From contig OX579637.1 of assembly GCA_951230915.1 (NCBI GenBank), forward strand, positions 26,536,001 to 26,600,000: a stretch of 64,000 nt of DNA, written 5' to 3'. The translations under genes and the position numbers were made by a program. Positions 12,400-23,162 of this stretch are shown here, piece after piece (position 1 is the stretch's first letter; every line of letters begins with the position of its first letter). The notes beneath the pieces are model-generated. The model saw only the letters and a list, made by a program, of their open reading frames with translations. It was not told the origin of the DNA and ran no database searches. Origin of the DNA: Antitrichia curtipendula (Eukaryota > Streptophyta > Bryopsida > Hypnales > Leucodontaceae).

Positions 12400-13490
12400 A
12401 GGCTATGCCAACTCTAATTACGGTATCAATCATGTTGATTTTTTGTTTTATTGTGGCTGGACAGTTTGTAAGTTGTGCACATTGATCAGTTACTTTTTTG
12501 GTGGTGATATGGGTTTGTAGGTTCCATTTTAGCAATGGTATTAGTTGTATTCCTAAATATGTGTAAGGCTCATTTTGGTGTAAGATTGGTATTGGCTGAT
12601 TTCTATAGCTAATATTCATGGTTTGTATTTGGGTCTTGAAGGTGCCAGGTTTTATTTTTGATTTATTTGGGCATCCTGTGATTGCACATTTTGGTACACC
12701 TAAGTCCATTCCGGACCATGCACAGAATTTATCGAGTTTGTTAAGTTGATTTTGAAGTGATTTAAGTTTAGTTGATGTAGCTGCTAGGTCATCTGCATAT
12801 GCTGCAGAACTTACATATATTTTGGATGTACCTAATGTATAACCATTGTTGCCTTTTTGAAGCCATCTCAATAATGGTTCTAGAAAAATAAGAAAAAGGT
12901 AGGGGCTTAGTGTGTCTCCTTGAATGGTACCTCTATGTATTGGTATTGGTTTAGTACTACCAAATTGGTTGCCTGTATATATTGTGGTGGATTGCGAGTA
13001 GATATTTCCTATTAGTGATACTGCATCTCTAGGATACCCAAGGTCTAACATTATAGCAAGGAGTCTTGCGTGGTCTATGGATCCAAATGCATTTTTGAAA
13101 TCTATGTATAATATATAAATGTCTTGGTTTGTAAATCTTGCGTCTTCTAGAGCTGCTATGAGGAGTTGTAGCTGTCTTGATGTGCTTCTTTCTACTCTGA
13201 ATCCTTCTTGGCTATCATGTAGGATTTGGTTGCTTTCTCCGTATTCGGAAAGGATTAGAGTTAAAGTACTAGTGAAAAATTTATAGACAGTATTTGCAAG
13301 TGCAATAGGTCTATGGTTAGATAATTGGGAAGGATCTCCTTTTTTAGAGTAATATAGTTAGGCTAGTTTTCCATGATGCTGGGATTTGTTTTTGTTTATA
13401 GCATTGTTTGAAGAATAGGAAAAGTAGGTTATGGAAACATTCTGGCATATTCTTTAGGATTATATTAGGGATTAAGTCTGGACCTGGTGT
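12400..13490 (-). other. Reverse transcriptase domain of LINE ORF2
   Basis: Readable motifs: KTPGPDLIPN, then after the frameshift GDPSQLSNHRPIAL, DSQEGFRVERST, ILYIDFKNAFGSIDH (first catalytic Asp), HRGTIQGDTLSPYLF and AYADDLAA at 12788-12799 (the catalytic Asp pair). This matches the fingers and palm of non-LTR reverse transcriptases. A +1 shift at about 13345-13365 separates the first motif from the rest. Confidence 0.92.
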
Positions 13491-14432
13491 TTTATTATTG
13501 GCTAAGTTTTTTAGACAGATGTCATATGTTTCTTTATTGAGGTAAGTGTATAAAGGGATTTCGGGGGTTCCTCTTTTATCTATAACAAAGCCGTCTAGAT
13601 CATGCCATGGGTATTGTCTTACTCCACATGTACAGTATGGTGGATGTTCTGGTAAATAATAACATGTTGGTACTGTGGGTTTGTTACTAATTGATTGTTG
13701 AATGTGTATTTTGGTGGCAATGTCTTCAGGGTTTGTTAATAAGTTATTATTTCTATCCATAATGCAGTCTAATAGAGGTGTGTTTAGATTTTTAAATACT
13801 TTTTTATTTATTTTTTTGGGACTTTTTTCATATAATTGTCTGTATTTTGATATTGCTTTTTTAATACAACTTTGAGTATATTGTGTAGTAATTTTACGGG
13901 CTTGTATGTTAGCATTTTTGGCTAAGTTGGCTAGTGTTTTAATCCATTTTTGTTGATCGGGTTCTTCTATGGGAGGAGGTGGAATGTAGATATGGGTGTG
14001 ATTTTTTAGTTCTTCCATTATAGGGTGTCTTATCCAGTTTATGTTAGATTTTGTTATATATATTGCTTTCCTGATTAAGTGGTATGAAGCAAGGTGAGTT
14101 TTCCATTTTTTCTGTAATTTTCTTGGTAAAAACCCGCCTTGTTGTGCTGTGCGATTTGTTAGTTGGGGAAGTGGAGGTGCGGTGCAATTTTCAAGTATTT
14201 TATTAGATATGCTTTGTATGAGGTGATCTAGTGTGGTGCATGCTATGTGCCATTGATGGTTTGTTAGATGTTCGTTGTTGAGATTAATAGTGAGTTCATT
14301 TATTTGTAATATGTGTTCTTCGAAAAATTTTGTTTTAAATTTTTCTATATTTTCTTGTGGGATAGGGTTTAAAATTCTTGGTGGTTTGTTTTGAATTGGT
14401 AGTATAGGGCGTGCTACTAGAGTATTTGGTGG

Positions 14433-15200
14433 TATGTGTAGTGTGACGGGTGAGTGGTCTGAGTTTAGATTGTGATTATAATTAATTGTTGATGTGTATA
14501 AGTTTGGATTAGGTCCATGTATATAGTATCCATTTATTAAACTAGTGTGAGTATAGTTATTACCTCCTTGTCTGTAAAATGGGCTATTGGTAGGTATGTA
14601 ATTGAGTTGAAGGTTGTCTGTAAATGTACGCCATTCTACATCTTCTGTTTGTGGTGGGGTTATGCTAAATTCATTTTGTCTCCCGATAAGAGCAATGTCT
14701 CTATTGAAGTCACCGCACAAAATATGCATATGTTGGGGGTATAAAGATATGTGATGGGTTATGTGGTGTTGTATTTTTGGTATCAATTGTAGGTCATCTA
14801 TGTGTGAAGGCATATACATATGAAGTAGTAGCCATGGTTGTAACGGATGGTTATTTATTTTTATTATTTGCAAGTATGGTGAAAATTCGGCTTGAGTTGG
14901 GATTTTTGTGATGTTTCCTGGATATGTATATTCTTTATGTATGAGGGTAAAGAGTCCACCTCTTCCTGGTGCATATGGTCTTCTTTGTTGTATACATCTA
15001 ATTAATGCATGGGTATTGTTGAATATTAGTTTATATTTTGAAAATAAATTTTGAATGTAGTTTGTGGATTTGGTTGCAGTTATTTTTGTTTCCTAGATTG
15101 TTATTATAGCAGGGCTATGAGGTGTAAATGTTATTAATTGGTGTAGTCTTGGTAGAGCTGTATTAATTGATGAAGCATTCCATGTGGTAATATATGTTTT
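14433..15200 (-). other. APE-type endonuclease domain of LINE ORF2
   Basis: Motifs in order: TWNASSIN (strand 1 with the Asn of APE nucleases), an AIITI strand, a stop codon, ETK (the Glu of the metal site), GRGGLF, CGDFNRD (catalytic Asp and Asn) and NSDHSPVTLHI (the terminal Asp-His pair). This is the standard order in exonuclease-endonuclease-phosphatase enzymes that nick target DNA for APE-class LINEs. Only the stop at 15093-15095, next to the ETK motif, breaks it. Confidence 0.85.
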
Positions 15201-15830
15201 TGGGTTTGTTGTTGGTGTTCTTATTACATGGGTTAGTGGTAGGTCAGGTAACGGAAGAGGGTGGTAGTATTCGTCCAAGGTGTCATTACATTTCACTGCT
15301 TCTAAGAGTAATTTTTCTGGTAGAAATGGAAATTCGTTAAGCAGAATTTGTAAGGTTATTGGTTCATTTGTTTGTGTAATAAAATTATAAAGTTCTTTAT
15401 GGATGGAATTGGAAGGTACAATGAGTTTGTGGTTTCTTTCTTTAAATTGTGTGTATGGGTGTGGTGTTTGAATGTGCTGTTCTGGTGGGTTTGGTAGTAA
15501 AGCCATTTTCTGTAATAGAGACGAGGTCCAATCTGGGGATGGTGTTTGTATTAGTTGTTGGTCACATGTTTCTAATTGTGGGCTAATTGTAACAATAAGT
15601 GCAAACAAAAGTCTTGGTGGTGGATAGTGTTGGTTTCGGTAGATATATCGTGATAAGTGTGGGAAGTCTACAATTGTGTTGTGGTGTTGAGGATGTGTAA
15701 TGTTTAGTGTGGATGCAAATTTGTTTGCTAGGTGTTGGTATTCGGGTTGTAGTATTATTGTACTTGGTATAAAATACATTTTACATCTTTATTTATGTGT
15801 AGATGGATGTGTTGTAAGTATATCTGGCAT

Positions 15831-15857
15831 GGGTCCTGGATTGGTTTCTATATCTCC
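15831..15857 (-). other. 2A-like ribosome-skipping motif (GDIETNPGP) at the N-terminus of LINE ORF2
   Basis: The nine codons read Gly-Asp-Ile-Glu-Thr-Asn-Pro-Gly-Pro, an exact fit to the 2A consensus D-(V/I)-E-x-N-P-G-P. They follow a leucine-rich run (LQLHLLILLC), the usual upstream context. In 2A peptides the ribosome skips the bond between the last Gly and Pro, so this would release a peptide of about 99 residues and restart the enzyme part at Pro. Similar motifs are known at the N-terminus of ORF2 in several animal LINEs (CR1/L2/Rex-type) and in trypanosome L1Tc. An in-frame TAA lies 13 codons downstream in this copy. Confidence 0.85.
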
Positions 15858-16216
15858 ACATAGAAGAATTAGTAGATGCAATTGAAGTTTTTGGTGTTTT
15901 GAGGTTAACTTAGTAGTATTAGATTTTATTTGATTGTAAAGATAAATTTGTGTAATTTTATTAAAATGGGTGATAGTATGTGAGGTATGTTTATATATGT
16001 ATGAATGTAGTTTTGAGATATTTAATTGGTGCTTTTGGCATTGAAAATAAAAAGAAGAGTGAGAATATGAAAAAGATATGAGAAAGTACAGAATATATAT
16101 ATAGTATTGCCAGCAGTTGGCAGCGTACAATAAGATAATGCAAATAAGAGGAGGTGTAATACTAAGGTATATGTCTATGGCACTCTTTTTTTGGGTGATG
16201 GCGTTGTAAAACTGAA

Positions 16217-18527
16217 CTAGTTTGACGGTGAAGAGGGTTCTGGAGCAGTAATAGTCGGGCGGGCTAAGTTTTTGACAACTTGCATGCTTTTTGTCAAAAT
16301 ATCTTCCAAGTTTGTGAGAGCACCTCTAAGGTCATTGTCTACCTTGTTTGCATAGCTTTGTGCCTCTGTTTGCAACTCCTCTTTCATCTGGCTCATGTCT
16401 GACTTGAATTCGATCCGTAGTTTTGAATTCTCTTTGGATACTACTTCCCCTATTAAAGTTGATATTTCTTTTTTGTTGAGTGATTGCTTTGGAGCAGAGG
16501 ATGAGGCTGTGTTTTGCATTGCTTCAACTGTACTGGCAAGAGCAGTGTTTATATCCAGGAAACCCCATTTCTGGAGTGCTTCATCATCGGGTTTTGCAGA
16601 ACCGTCTAGAGAATTGGGATGGGGCTGAAACTCCACCCATTTGTGATGAAGGCGTGTCGATTTCTTCACGTGTTGTTTGTATACCGCTGCATTGAGACAT
16701 TCAATGTTGGCTATGCCGCTATGAGCGTCTCCCTTCTGTCGTGGGAAGAAGATGGATTTAACATTTCTGGGACCAATGTGATCACGTAGGGCCAAAAGAC
16801 ACTTCAGCGACAGATTTGGTGAGGTTTAGGTTTTTGACAATAAGAACTAGGCAGTTTCTCTTGTTCACCTCCTCCCGAGTTAGCTGGTTCAAATCAAGAT
16901 TGACTGGTTGTAGCAATTCTCCCAATATTGCAATCCGTTGTTGCTTAATCTTTTTGAGTTGTTCCGGTGATGTTGTTGTCAGCCATCCATAAGATTCAGT
17001 AGTGGATTTTTGAACCTGGGTTAGTTCAAATTCAAATCCTCGGCGAAAGCTCTCTTCCAGCGTTTGTTTGAAGAGATGATGGGGTTCCACGTTCCTGATG
17101 GTTTCACTGTTGATTTTGATGGAGAGTAAGGTGCTGGAGGCTATGAAATCAAATGACTTAGCAACTTTGGCAATTGTGAGCATTTCATTGTCAAGTGGAA
17201 TTGCAAAGACTCTAATGCCACGAAGTAAGGCTTTACCATCACCTTCAGGATTCTGTAAGTGGATCCTAGCCATACCTGACCAGACTTTGGAGTTTTTGGC
17301 ACCATGACACAATATTGCTATTGGGTCAGCAATGCTATCTCCTATCTGTATATTCATTTCTTGGAAAAGAAGTAGGATTTTTTGCATGGCTTGTTTTTGA
17401 GTCAACGAAATCTGAGGTTTTTCGAAGTGAAGCAATATGTGATAGTCTAGAGCCAGTTGAGTGTTCATATTTACCTCCACATCAAAAGGAATTTGTGTCA
17501 GGTTGAAATGCTGTCCGACAATGTTGTCAGGTCTGGATGTTGGCCACAGCTTCTGTTGAACACGAGGGAATGACATACGAGCTTTGGAGAGTTCCGTTGC
17601 TTCTTGTGCGTTGTATCCCTGGGCGATGAGGTCAGGTACAGATGCTTTGGTGATGAGTGGTGGCATGCCGGCTTCATAGGCAAGGGTTTCCATAGTAGGA
17701 AAACCATACCAAAATTCGTACGGAATGTGGTCTTGGGGCAGAGTCATGGTGGTGATGGTGCCTTTGGATTTCTTTTGTCCTGACTTGTCAGCTTCTGGGG
17801 TGGTGCGCTTATGAGATCCCAAAGCATCTTCCATCTCAATGTCTGGAATTGGTACATGCCTTCGTGCCTTGTTGCTGTAAGAGGGGTCCGACATTGTGCC
17901 TATATTGAGGTGTGCTTGATTAGGAGACCATATATATAAGAGTAGAATATTTTGAGCATTTTTAAAGTAGGGTGGTTTGTTATTTTTGAAATAGGGTGAA
18001 GATTTGGAAGGTTGGTGTTTTTTTGAGTAATCAAATGTTATAATAGATGTGGTGCAATGGATTTGTCTATGTATTGCACTGGGGTTGATATGTTTTTGAA
18101 TCCGCTTAAGGTATAATGTAAGAGCCCTCCCGGGAGCAAGAGGCCCCCAGGCATGAGTGGGATTGCAATATACATATAGGGGAGGGGCTGGGAAGATATT
18201 CCTGTGTAATAAGATAAAACAAAGAGGGTATAAGTTGAATAACATACCTCTGTTAGTATGTTGTACTGGACGTGAATATGGAGGTGGGGGTGTGGATGTA
18301 GCTGGGCGTCTTTGAATTCGATATTCCGTGTTCACTAGTTCAATTGGCAGAGTAGTGGGTTCTGAAGAACCGCTGGGCTTTGTGTTTCGAGCTGACTGTT
18401 GCCTTTGTACATTCACTGGAGCCTTTGGCGTTGGGCGCGGTCTAAGCTCCTTCTCAGTCCGTTTGGGATGCACCACCTTGTCTTCGGGCCTGGTCTTCAT
18501 ACAATTTTGATTGTAGTGGAGGAACAA
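16217..18527 (-). pseudogene. LINE ORF1: RRM-like and coiled-coil RNA-binding protein (one frameshift)
   Basis: Likely the RNA-binding chaperone of the element. The main frame opens at 18527. The best start by context is ATG 17892-17894 (MSDPSYSNKARRHVP), giving about 558 codons to 16217. Codons just before the shift read CLVLIVKNLNL, like RNP2 of an RRM. After the shift, HSGIANIECL (about 16694-16723) resembles RNP1. Between them the frame changes by one base at about 16782-16795, inside a TTTTGG run. A Lys/Glu-rich heptad region (roughly codons 105-165 of the 192-codon distal part) predicts a coiled coil. RRM plus coiled coil is a known LINE ORF1 type. The 211-codon upstream extension is Pro-rich (PPPPYSRPV) and may be leader sequence. 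ORF2 begins 86 bp downstream. Confidence 0.75.
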
Positions 18528-18530
18528 GTA

Positions 18531-20660
18531 ACTATTTGTTGGGGTAAAGGGAGGGTAATGCAGCTATTGTACAAATAAACATGTAAATTGGTAAATAGAG
18601 ATGTTAATGAGTAAGCTCGTTAGTTGAAGAACATGACAGTAATTGAACAAACTGAACATGAGATCAATGGAGCTGATGAGCTGAACATGAACATTTGAAG
18701 ATGTAAGCATAGTAGAGAGGATGGGCGATGAGCATTGGAGTAGATAATAATGTGCATTGAAATTGTTTGGAACTTGTGAGTACGAGTATGGGGAGGCAAA
18801 CAGGATTGAACATGTAAGCTTAATGTTTTGAAAATTAACAATTGGGCAAGTGAGTGTAATGATCTGAAATTTGACAATTGAGTAGGTAGGCATACTAAAA
18901 GGTGAGCAATAAGGTAAGAAATTTTTTGAACTAAGTATGAAGAATTGTATAGCATGTGAGTAGGGGAATGCTGTCGCATGAGCCTAGAGCCTAGAGCGTA
19001 GAGCGTAGATTACAAATGAATTTCTGAGAAGATTTGAAGTTTATAAAAAAGAAAACCTATTACCGTGTGCAATTAAAGACCTAAGACCGTGTAGTAAATT
19101 GAAGGTGATTGGGGTAAGGTTAATATAAACAAATTCAGTTGAACTAAATTTCATTGATACAAATTAAACATGTAATTATTTTGTCAATATTTTGGGTTTC
19201 AACATGTAGTAGACTTAATAATATCAAACAATTTTCATAGCAACCTATTTATGCATTACACACGTATATGAATAAAGATTTACAATGATGAAATTTCAAC
19301 TTGTGAATAGTGGGGTAGAGAATCAAACTTGTCCAAAAAAGTTCGCATGTACAGTGTGTGGTGGCGATGATGTTCAGTGAGTGATGAGTCCTTCTAGTTG
19401 TTTTGGCTCCACATGTACAGGAGTTGCTGGCTGTGTAAGGGAGGTGCTATGGCGATGGGCTGAGTCGTTTGCCTGTGCAAGGAAATCCACTTTGGCAGCC
19501 AGGCTTTGAATATTTGCGTTGGTGCAGTCTCCGTTGTTAGCTTGTCCGAGCAGGTTGTGGATCTGCTACTGCTCCATGTGCGATTCGGTGTGCTCTCCAG
19601 ATGGCGTTCGAAGTATTCCACCGAGTCTCGGGCCCTTGTGAGTTTCGGTGCGCTTGCTTGCAACTGCGGTAGAAGTAGATGGAGTTGCAACTTTGGCAGA
19701 GGGAACTTGTGGTGCCGTAGAGTATGAGCGGATGTCTGTATTACTGGGACAGAATCTTGAACTAATGGGACGTGTGTCTGTGCTAGCAGGGCGTGACCTT
19801 CGACGAGTAATGGGACATGTGTCTGTGCTAGCAGGCCATGACTGTTGGCGAGTTGGGCGTATGGACTACCGAGTGCGTGTGTCTACGATAGCAGGGCGTG
19901 ACCTTCGGCGAGTTGGGCGTATGGACTACCGAGTTGATGAGCTAGCCTGTCATGTTGCGAAGCGGAGTATTGATGTGCTAATTGGACGTGATCTACAGCA
20001 AGTTGGGCGTGTGGCTGGTCGTGTGTCTGAGCTAGATTATCTGGCTGTTGAACGAAGTAACGATGTGCGTAGGGGATTCCGGAAAATGGAGTATGGGAGC
20101 ATAGGTGTAATGCGGTAGTTTGGAGTTGCAATGCGATAGCTGGTAGGAGAAACAAGAAGATATAAGCTGGAAAGAAAGAAACTTTGAACTGAGCGAAAGT
20201 GATAGCACTTGGTACTTTTTGGATCTTCATGCGCTTGCGGATGACGGTGATGCCTTGGTTGCTGGAGTGCGCTCCAGTTAGCTTCAGTTTTTCGGTGATG
20301 TGCATCGGAATCTCAGTCCCTAGTACTCAGCGGCGCCTCCCTGCCTCCCCAGCCGCTTCAGATTCAAACGAGGCAGGGCTTCCAACGAGCTCTCCGCATG
20401 CAGACTAGGAGACCTGAAATTCCGGATCTGGCTTGTTTTTCGAAAATTTGTACTTCACTGGAGCTAACTGTTGTTGTTGTCGTGTTGAGCGTCTTGATTG
20501 GCGTAGCGACGACCCCAACCTCCAGCAAACCGAGACATCACCGCCACTTCCAACTTCAGCTCCGCTCCGCCATCGACCTCAGCGTGGTCCTATTGTTGCT
20601 TTTCTACAGAGACAGATAGTCCAGCTATTTAAGAGGTGTACTACAAAGTTATTGTGAGAT
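18531..20660. other. Probable 5' leader of the LINE, or unrelated repeat DNA
   Basis: No recognisable gene. 18560-19000 is AT-rich with recurring TGAACATG-like words. From about 19400 to 20640 the sequence becomes clearly richer in G and C and contains a minisatellite (19724-20075). Open frames run on both strands here (for example 19648-20118 plus and 19883-20305 minus), but they reflect the repeat and base composition. The position directly upstream of ORF1 suggests a LINE 5' untranslated and promoter region. That is inference. Confidence 0.4.
19724..20075. repeat. Minisatellite of about 45-60-bp units
   Basis: About seven imperfect units begin with GTGTCTGTGCTAGCAGGGCG or a variant, and several end in GAGTTGGGCGTATGGACTACCGAG. 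The two closest copies lie at about 19811-19930. It sits upstream of LINE ORF1, where some LINEs carry tandem promoter monomers. Confidence 0.65.
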
Positions 20661-21620
20661 CTTTGAAAGTATTTTACGTGGATTATAATATTGGTAGCTA
20701 TAGTCTTCAGCGTCTATCATTTGAACCAGTTACTAAGGCATGTCGATCATTTGTAGATCTCATGATGATTAAGAAAATATACTATCTAATGTGATCACGG
20801 GTGCTAATTAAATTCCATGTCGTAATGTAGTGAATCATAAGTAAAGAAAGTCCAATAGACTTCATCCCTAGGAAGCTAGCCTCCTTTGTTGACAAATGGA
20901 TTTATGCATTCCATTATGCGGAAGATCATCACCTAAAAAGCGTTTATTGATGTAGGAAGCGAGTTACGGTTTGGATTGTATAGAAGAACAATGATGAAGG
21001 GATTATTGTCAACATTCCAAAACTCATGAATGTAAAAATGATGCATTAAACAATTAGGCTAAATGTGTAGGAGTTGCAGGCCTTAGATATGGAGGGCGTA
21101 TGATCTAAGTGGGAAGATGACGTACTACAATGGATGCCTCTCCAAAAAAAAATTTTATCGTTAACACGCACTATTACATAATTGGAGATCAATACACTGT
21201 TGAAATTTATAAGACTTTAATCTCATATGGAGAAATCACAGAATCAAAGAAGGTGGAGGCTTCAACCTTCAAAATTATTCCTATCTAGACACTGAAGAAA
21301 CAATTTGATAATGTTATATACTTGTCTTGGGCTTTCAACCAGAATATTGCTGAAACACAAAATGAGTAAAGATTTACTCAACAACTTCTAAACTCTAAAA
21401 TCAAATGGAGAGATATGGAAAGTCCACTGCTAGCCAACATGGGCAGACTACAGTTTGTAGAGTACGTGGTAAGGATCATTTTGATTTTCTTTGCACTTAG
21501 AGTTCATGTGCAAGATATCATTATAAGATTTCTTGATGGTGATCTAGCTATGTCTATTTCAATCCCTACACTAAAAGGCTAAAATACAGATTCTTGTACA
21601 CATTGTGAGATCTCTCAATG
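20661..21620. other. Decayed coding-like DNA of unknown origin
   Basis: On the plus strand, peptide-like stretches such as IGDQYTVEIYKTLISYGEI and NSKIKWRDMESPLLANMG appear around 21178-21590, interrupted by several stops. I do not recognise the family. Together with 28680-30700 it may be old repeat sequence into which the GC-richer island was inserted. 21620-21880 shows nothing. Confidence 0.3.
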
Positions 21621-22256
21621 GTTGTCTAGACACTCCATCTCAGCCCTTTTTATTTTCATTTTCAACTAACTTTATTTTTGTTCTTTAGCAAAAAATTTTA
21701 CCTACAATATCAACAATTTTCACAATTGTCAAGGGCCCTGACATTTCTAACCTCAAAATTCTCCTAGTCTTCTTTGAAGATGACACAAATGCAAAGAGGT
21801 AGAGTAACATCTGTCACCACATGGAAACTTGATTTCCGCATGGATAGAGTACAATAGATGGAATAGATAGAAAATTTTAAGTCTTTGTGTTTAAGAAACG
21901 GTAGTTGTCTTCCGGAGAAGCTCAAGTTTGGAATAAGCCTTCACCCGGAAAATGGTTTCCGATCCGGCTACAATAGGGTATCCGAAAATGGATCGGAACG
22001 CCGCCACCTACGGACTAGGGATCCGGGCTACAAGGCTAGAGGACACACCTTGGGAATAGAATCCTAATCTTGTTCCATTTCGGGAACTGGCGGTGGCTTG
22101 TTGGCTACTTAAGGGCCACCACCGACCTATCTCTCCTCACTTTTTGAGTTTTCCAAACTCCTCCGCGTGTAGATAGTTGAGAGAAAGTCTGGTGAGAGTG
22201 CGTTTATGGATAGAGAGAGGTGAGGTCGAATTAGGGTTTAGTCTGTCGGTGCAAAT

Positions 22257-23162
22257 ATGGCAGAAAGTTGCGGGCTAAAATCCGTTAAAGCGTCGGTCGT
22301 TGCCCGGATGGTGAGTCTGACCATACCGACTGACCCTACTGCTCGTCAGGAGTTGGAGCAGGACCTAAAACGATTAGGGTGTGCCAGATTATTGGAGAGG
22401 CCGTGGAACTTGAGAGGAGAAGATCTGATTCATGAGTTGATCGATAAGACTTCTAATCAATACGAGCTGACGGTGCGAAAACAGCCCAAGGGATGGACAG
22501 AAGATGTGTGGGCGGAAGTCTACTCATTCCGGAAGTTCGGAGAGGGACTAGCTTCTCGGGCGGATAAGTACGCCACCGGGAAGTTCCAGAACCCACCTCA
22601 CGCAAAGGAAAGGTACGCGATTAGCGACTGCGTGGACAAGCGCCATAGGAGGGTGTTAGAGTTCTTAATTTCCATACTGTATCCGGAAAAGCCTAGCCAA
22701 TTCACAGTTATGGCCGCTAACACAATTTTCGGAGCGATGGAAGAGAGGGTAGTGCATTGGAGGTGGGTCATGGCGCAGGTGGTCACAAAGCTTGCGGATC
22801 ATGTATCCAAGAGCAGGTACAATTTGATTAGCCCCTACGTGTTTCACCTCTACCACCACGGAGACGTTGATGTTGAGGACGAGATGTTGATGTACAAAAT
22901 CAGAATGGCACTGGTTAAGTACGAGCTCACGAATGAACTAGAGCAAGATGATTAGGTTTCCGAAGAAGAAGAGGACCCGAAAGAAGGAACCTTAGAGCGG
23001 AAGAAGCCCAGGCACAAGTCAACAAACCCGGGTTCACGAGGGAAACAACTAGAGACGGAATCGGGTGAACCCAACCTAGTTCCGGAAGAGGAGAAGCTGA
23101 CACTCAGGGAGTTCTTTGACATTGGGTTTGACTGGATGCACCAAGACTGGAACTTACACTAG
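22257..23162 (+). pseudogene. N-terminal part of an unrecognised repeat-borne protein, outer copy
   Basis: ATG at 22257 in good context (A at -3) opens 232 codons (MAESCGLKSVKASVVARM...). After a TAG at 22953 the same frame continues, acidic then Lys-rich (EEEEDPKEG, ERKKPRHKS), to a TAG at 23160. Readable blocks: GWTEDVWAEVYSFR, SDCVDKRHRRVLEFLISILYPEKP, ANTIFGAM and SPYVFHLYHH. The same blocks appear in the minus-strand copy at 25312-26035, so the protein was under selection in the family. I do not recognise it. A non-enzymatic, gag-like or accessory protein of a mobile element is one guess. The sequence is far less AT-rich than its flanks. It stops being collinear with the family at about 23160, where the inner copy begins. 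Confidence 0.55.

Larger units (their letters stand above)
8822..16130 (-). pseudogene. LINE ORF2 polyprotein: 2A - APE endonuclease - RT - linker - RNase H - CCHC - restriction-like endonuclease (broken)
   Basis: This frame of about 2430 codons would supply all replication enzymes of the element: target nicking, target-primed reverse transcription and removal of the RNA strand. Segments are 16130-15789, 15779-15093, 14873-13344, 13051-10259 and 10120-8822. The first three share one frame. The last two share another, reached through a one-base shift near 13350. Breaks are TAA at 15789-15791, TAG at 15093-15095, the shift, and TGA at 10259-10261. The TAG falls where APE endonucleases normally have Gln-Glu-Thr-Lys (the next codons read ETK), so it is likely a CAG to TAG change. 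The TGA falls directly after the TDG of RNase H. The length is about twice that of a usual plant L1 ORF2. It begins with a hydrophobic stretch (residues 10-20). Upstream ORF1 supplies the RNA-binding partner. Confidence 0.88.
8457..18530 (-). mobile_element. Large non-LTR retrotransposon (LINE) with two endonuclease domains, Dualen/RandI-like
   Basis: The minus strand carries an ORF1 (16217-18527) and, 86 bp downstream, a very long ORF2 (16130 to 8822). Counting the frame continuously, ORF2 reads: 2A-like motif, APE endonuclease, reverse transcriptase with a YADD box, long linker, RNase H, CCHC knuckle, restriction-like endonuclease. Dual-endonuclease LINEs are known as the Dualen/RandI group, described from Chlamydomonas. 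The coding strand is rich in A and C, as is common in LINEs. Disabling changes are few: in-frame stops at 15789, 15093 and 10259, and frameshifts near 16790 and 13350. The 3' end is uncertain because the CACTA element abuts it and no poly(A) tail is visible. The 5' end may reach 20660. No target duplication was found. Confidence 0.88.

Noticed and set aside
19648..20305. Overlapping plus and minus frames of 140-156 codons
   Set aside because: They are produced by the minisatellite and higher GC content, with no domain or start context favouring either strand.
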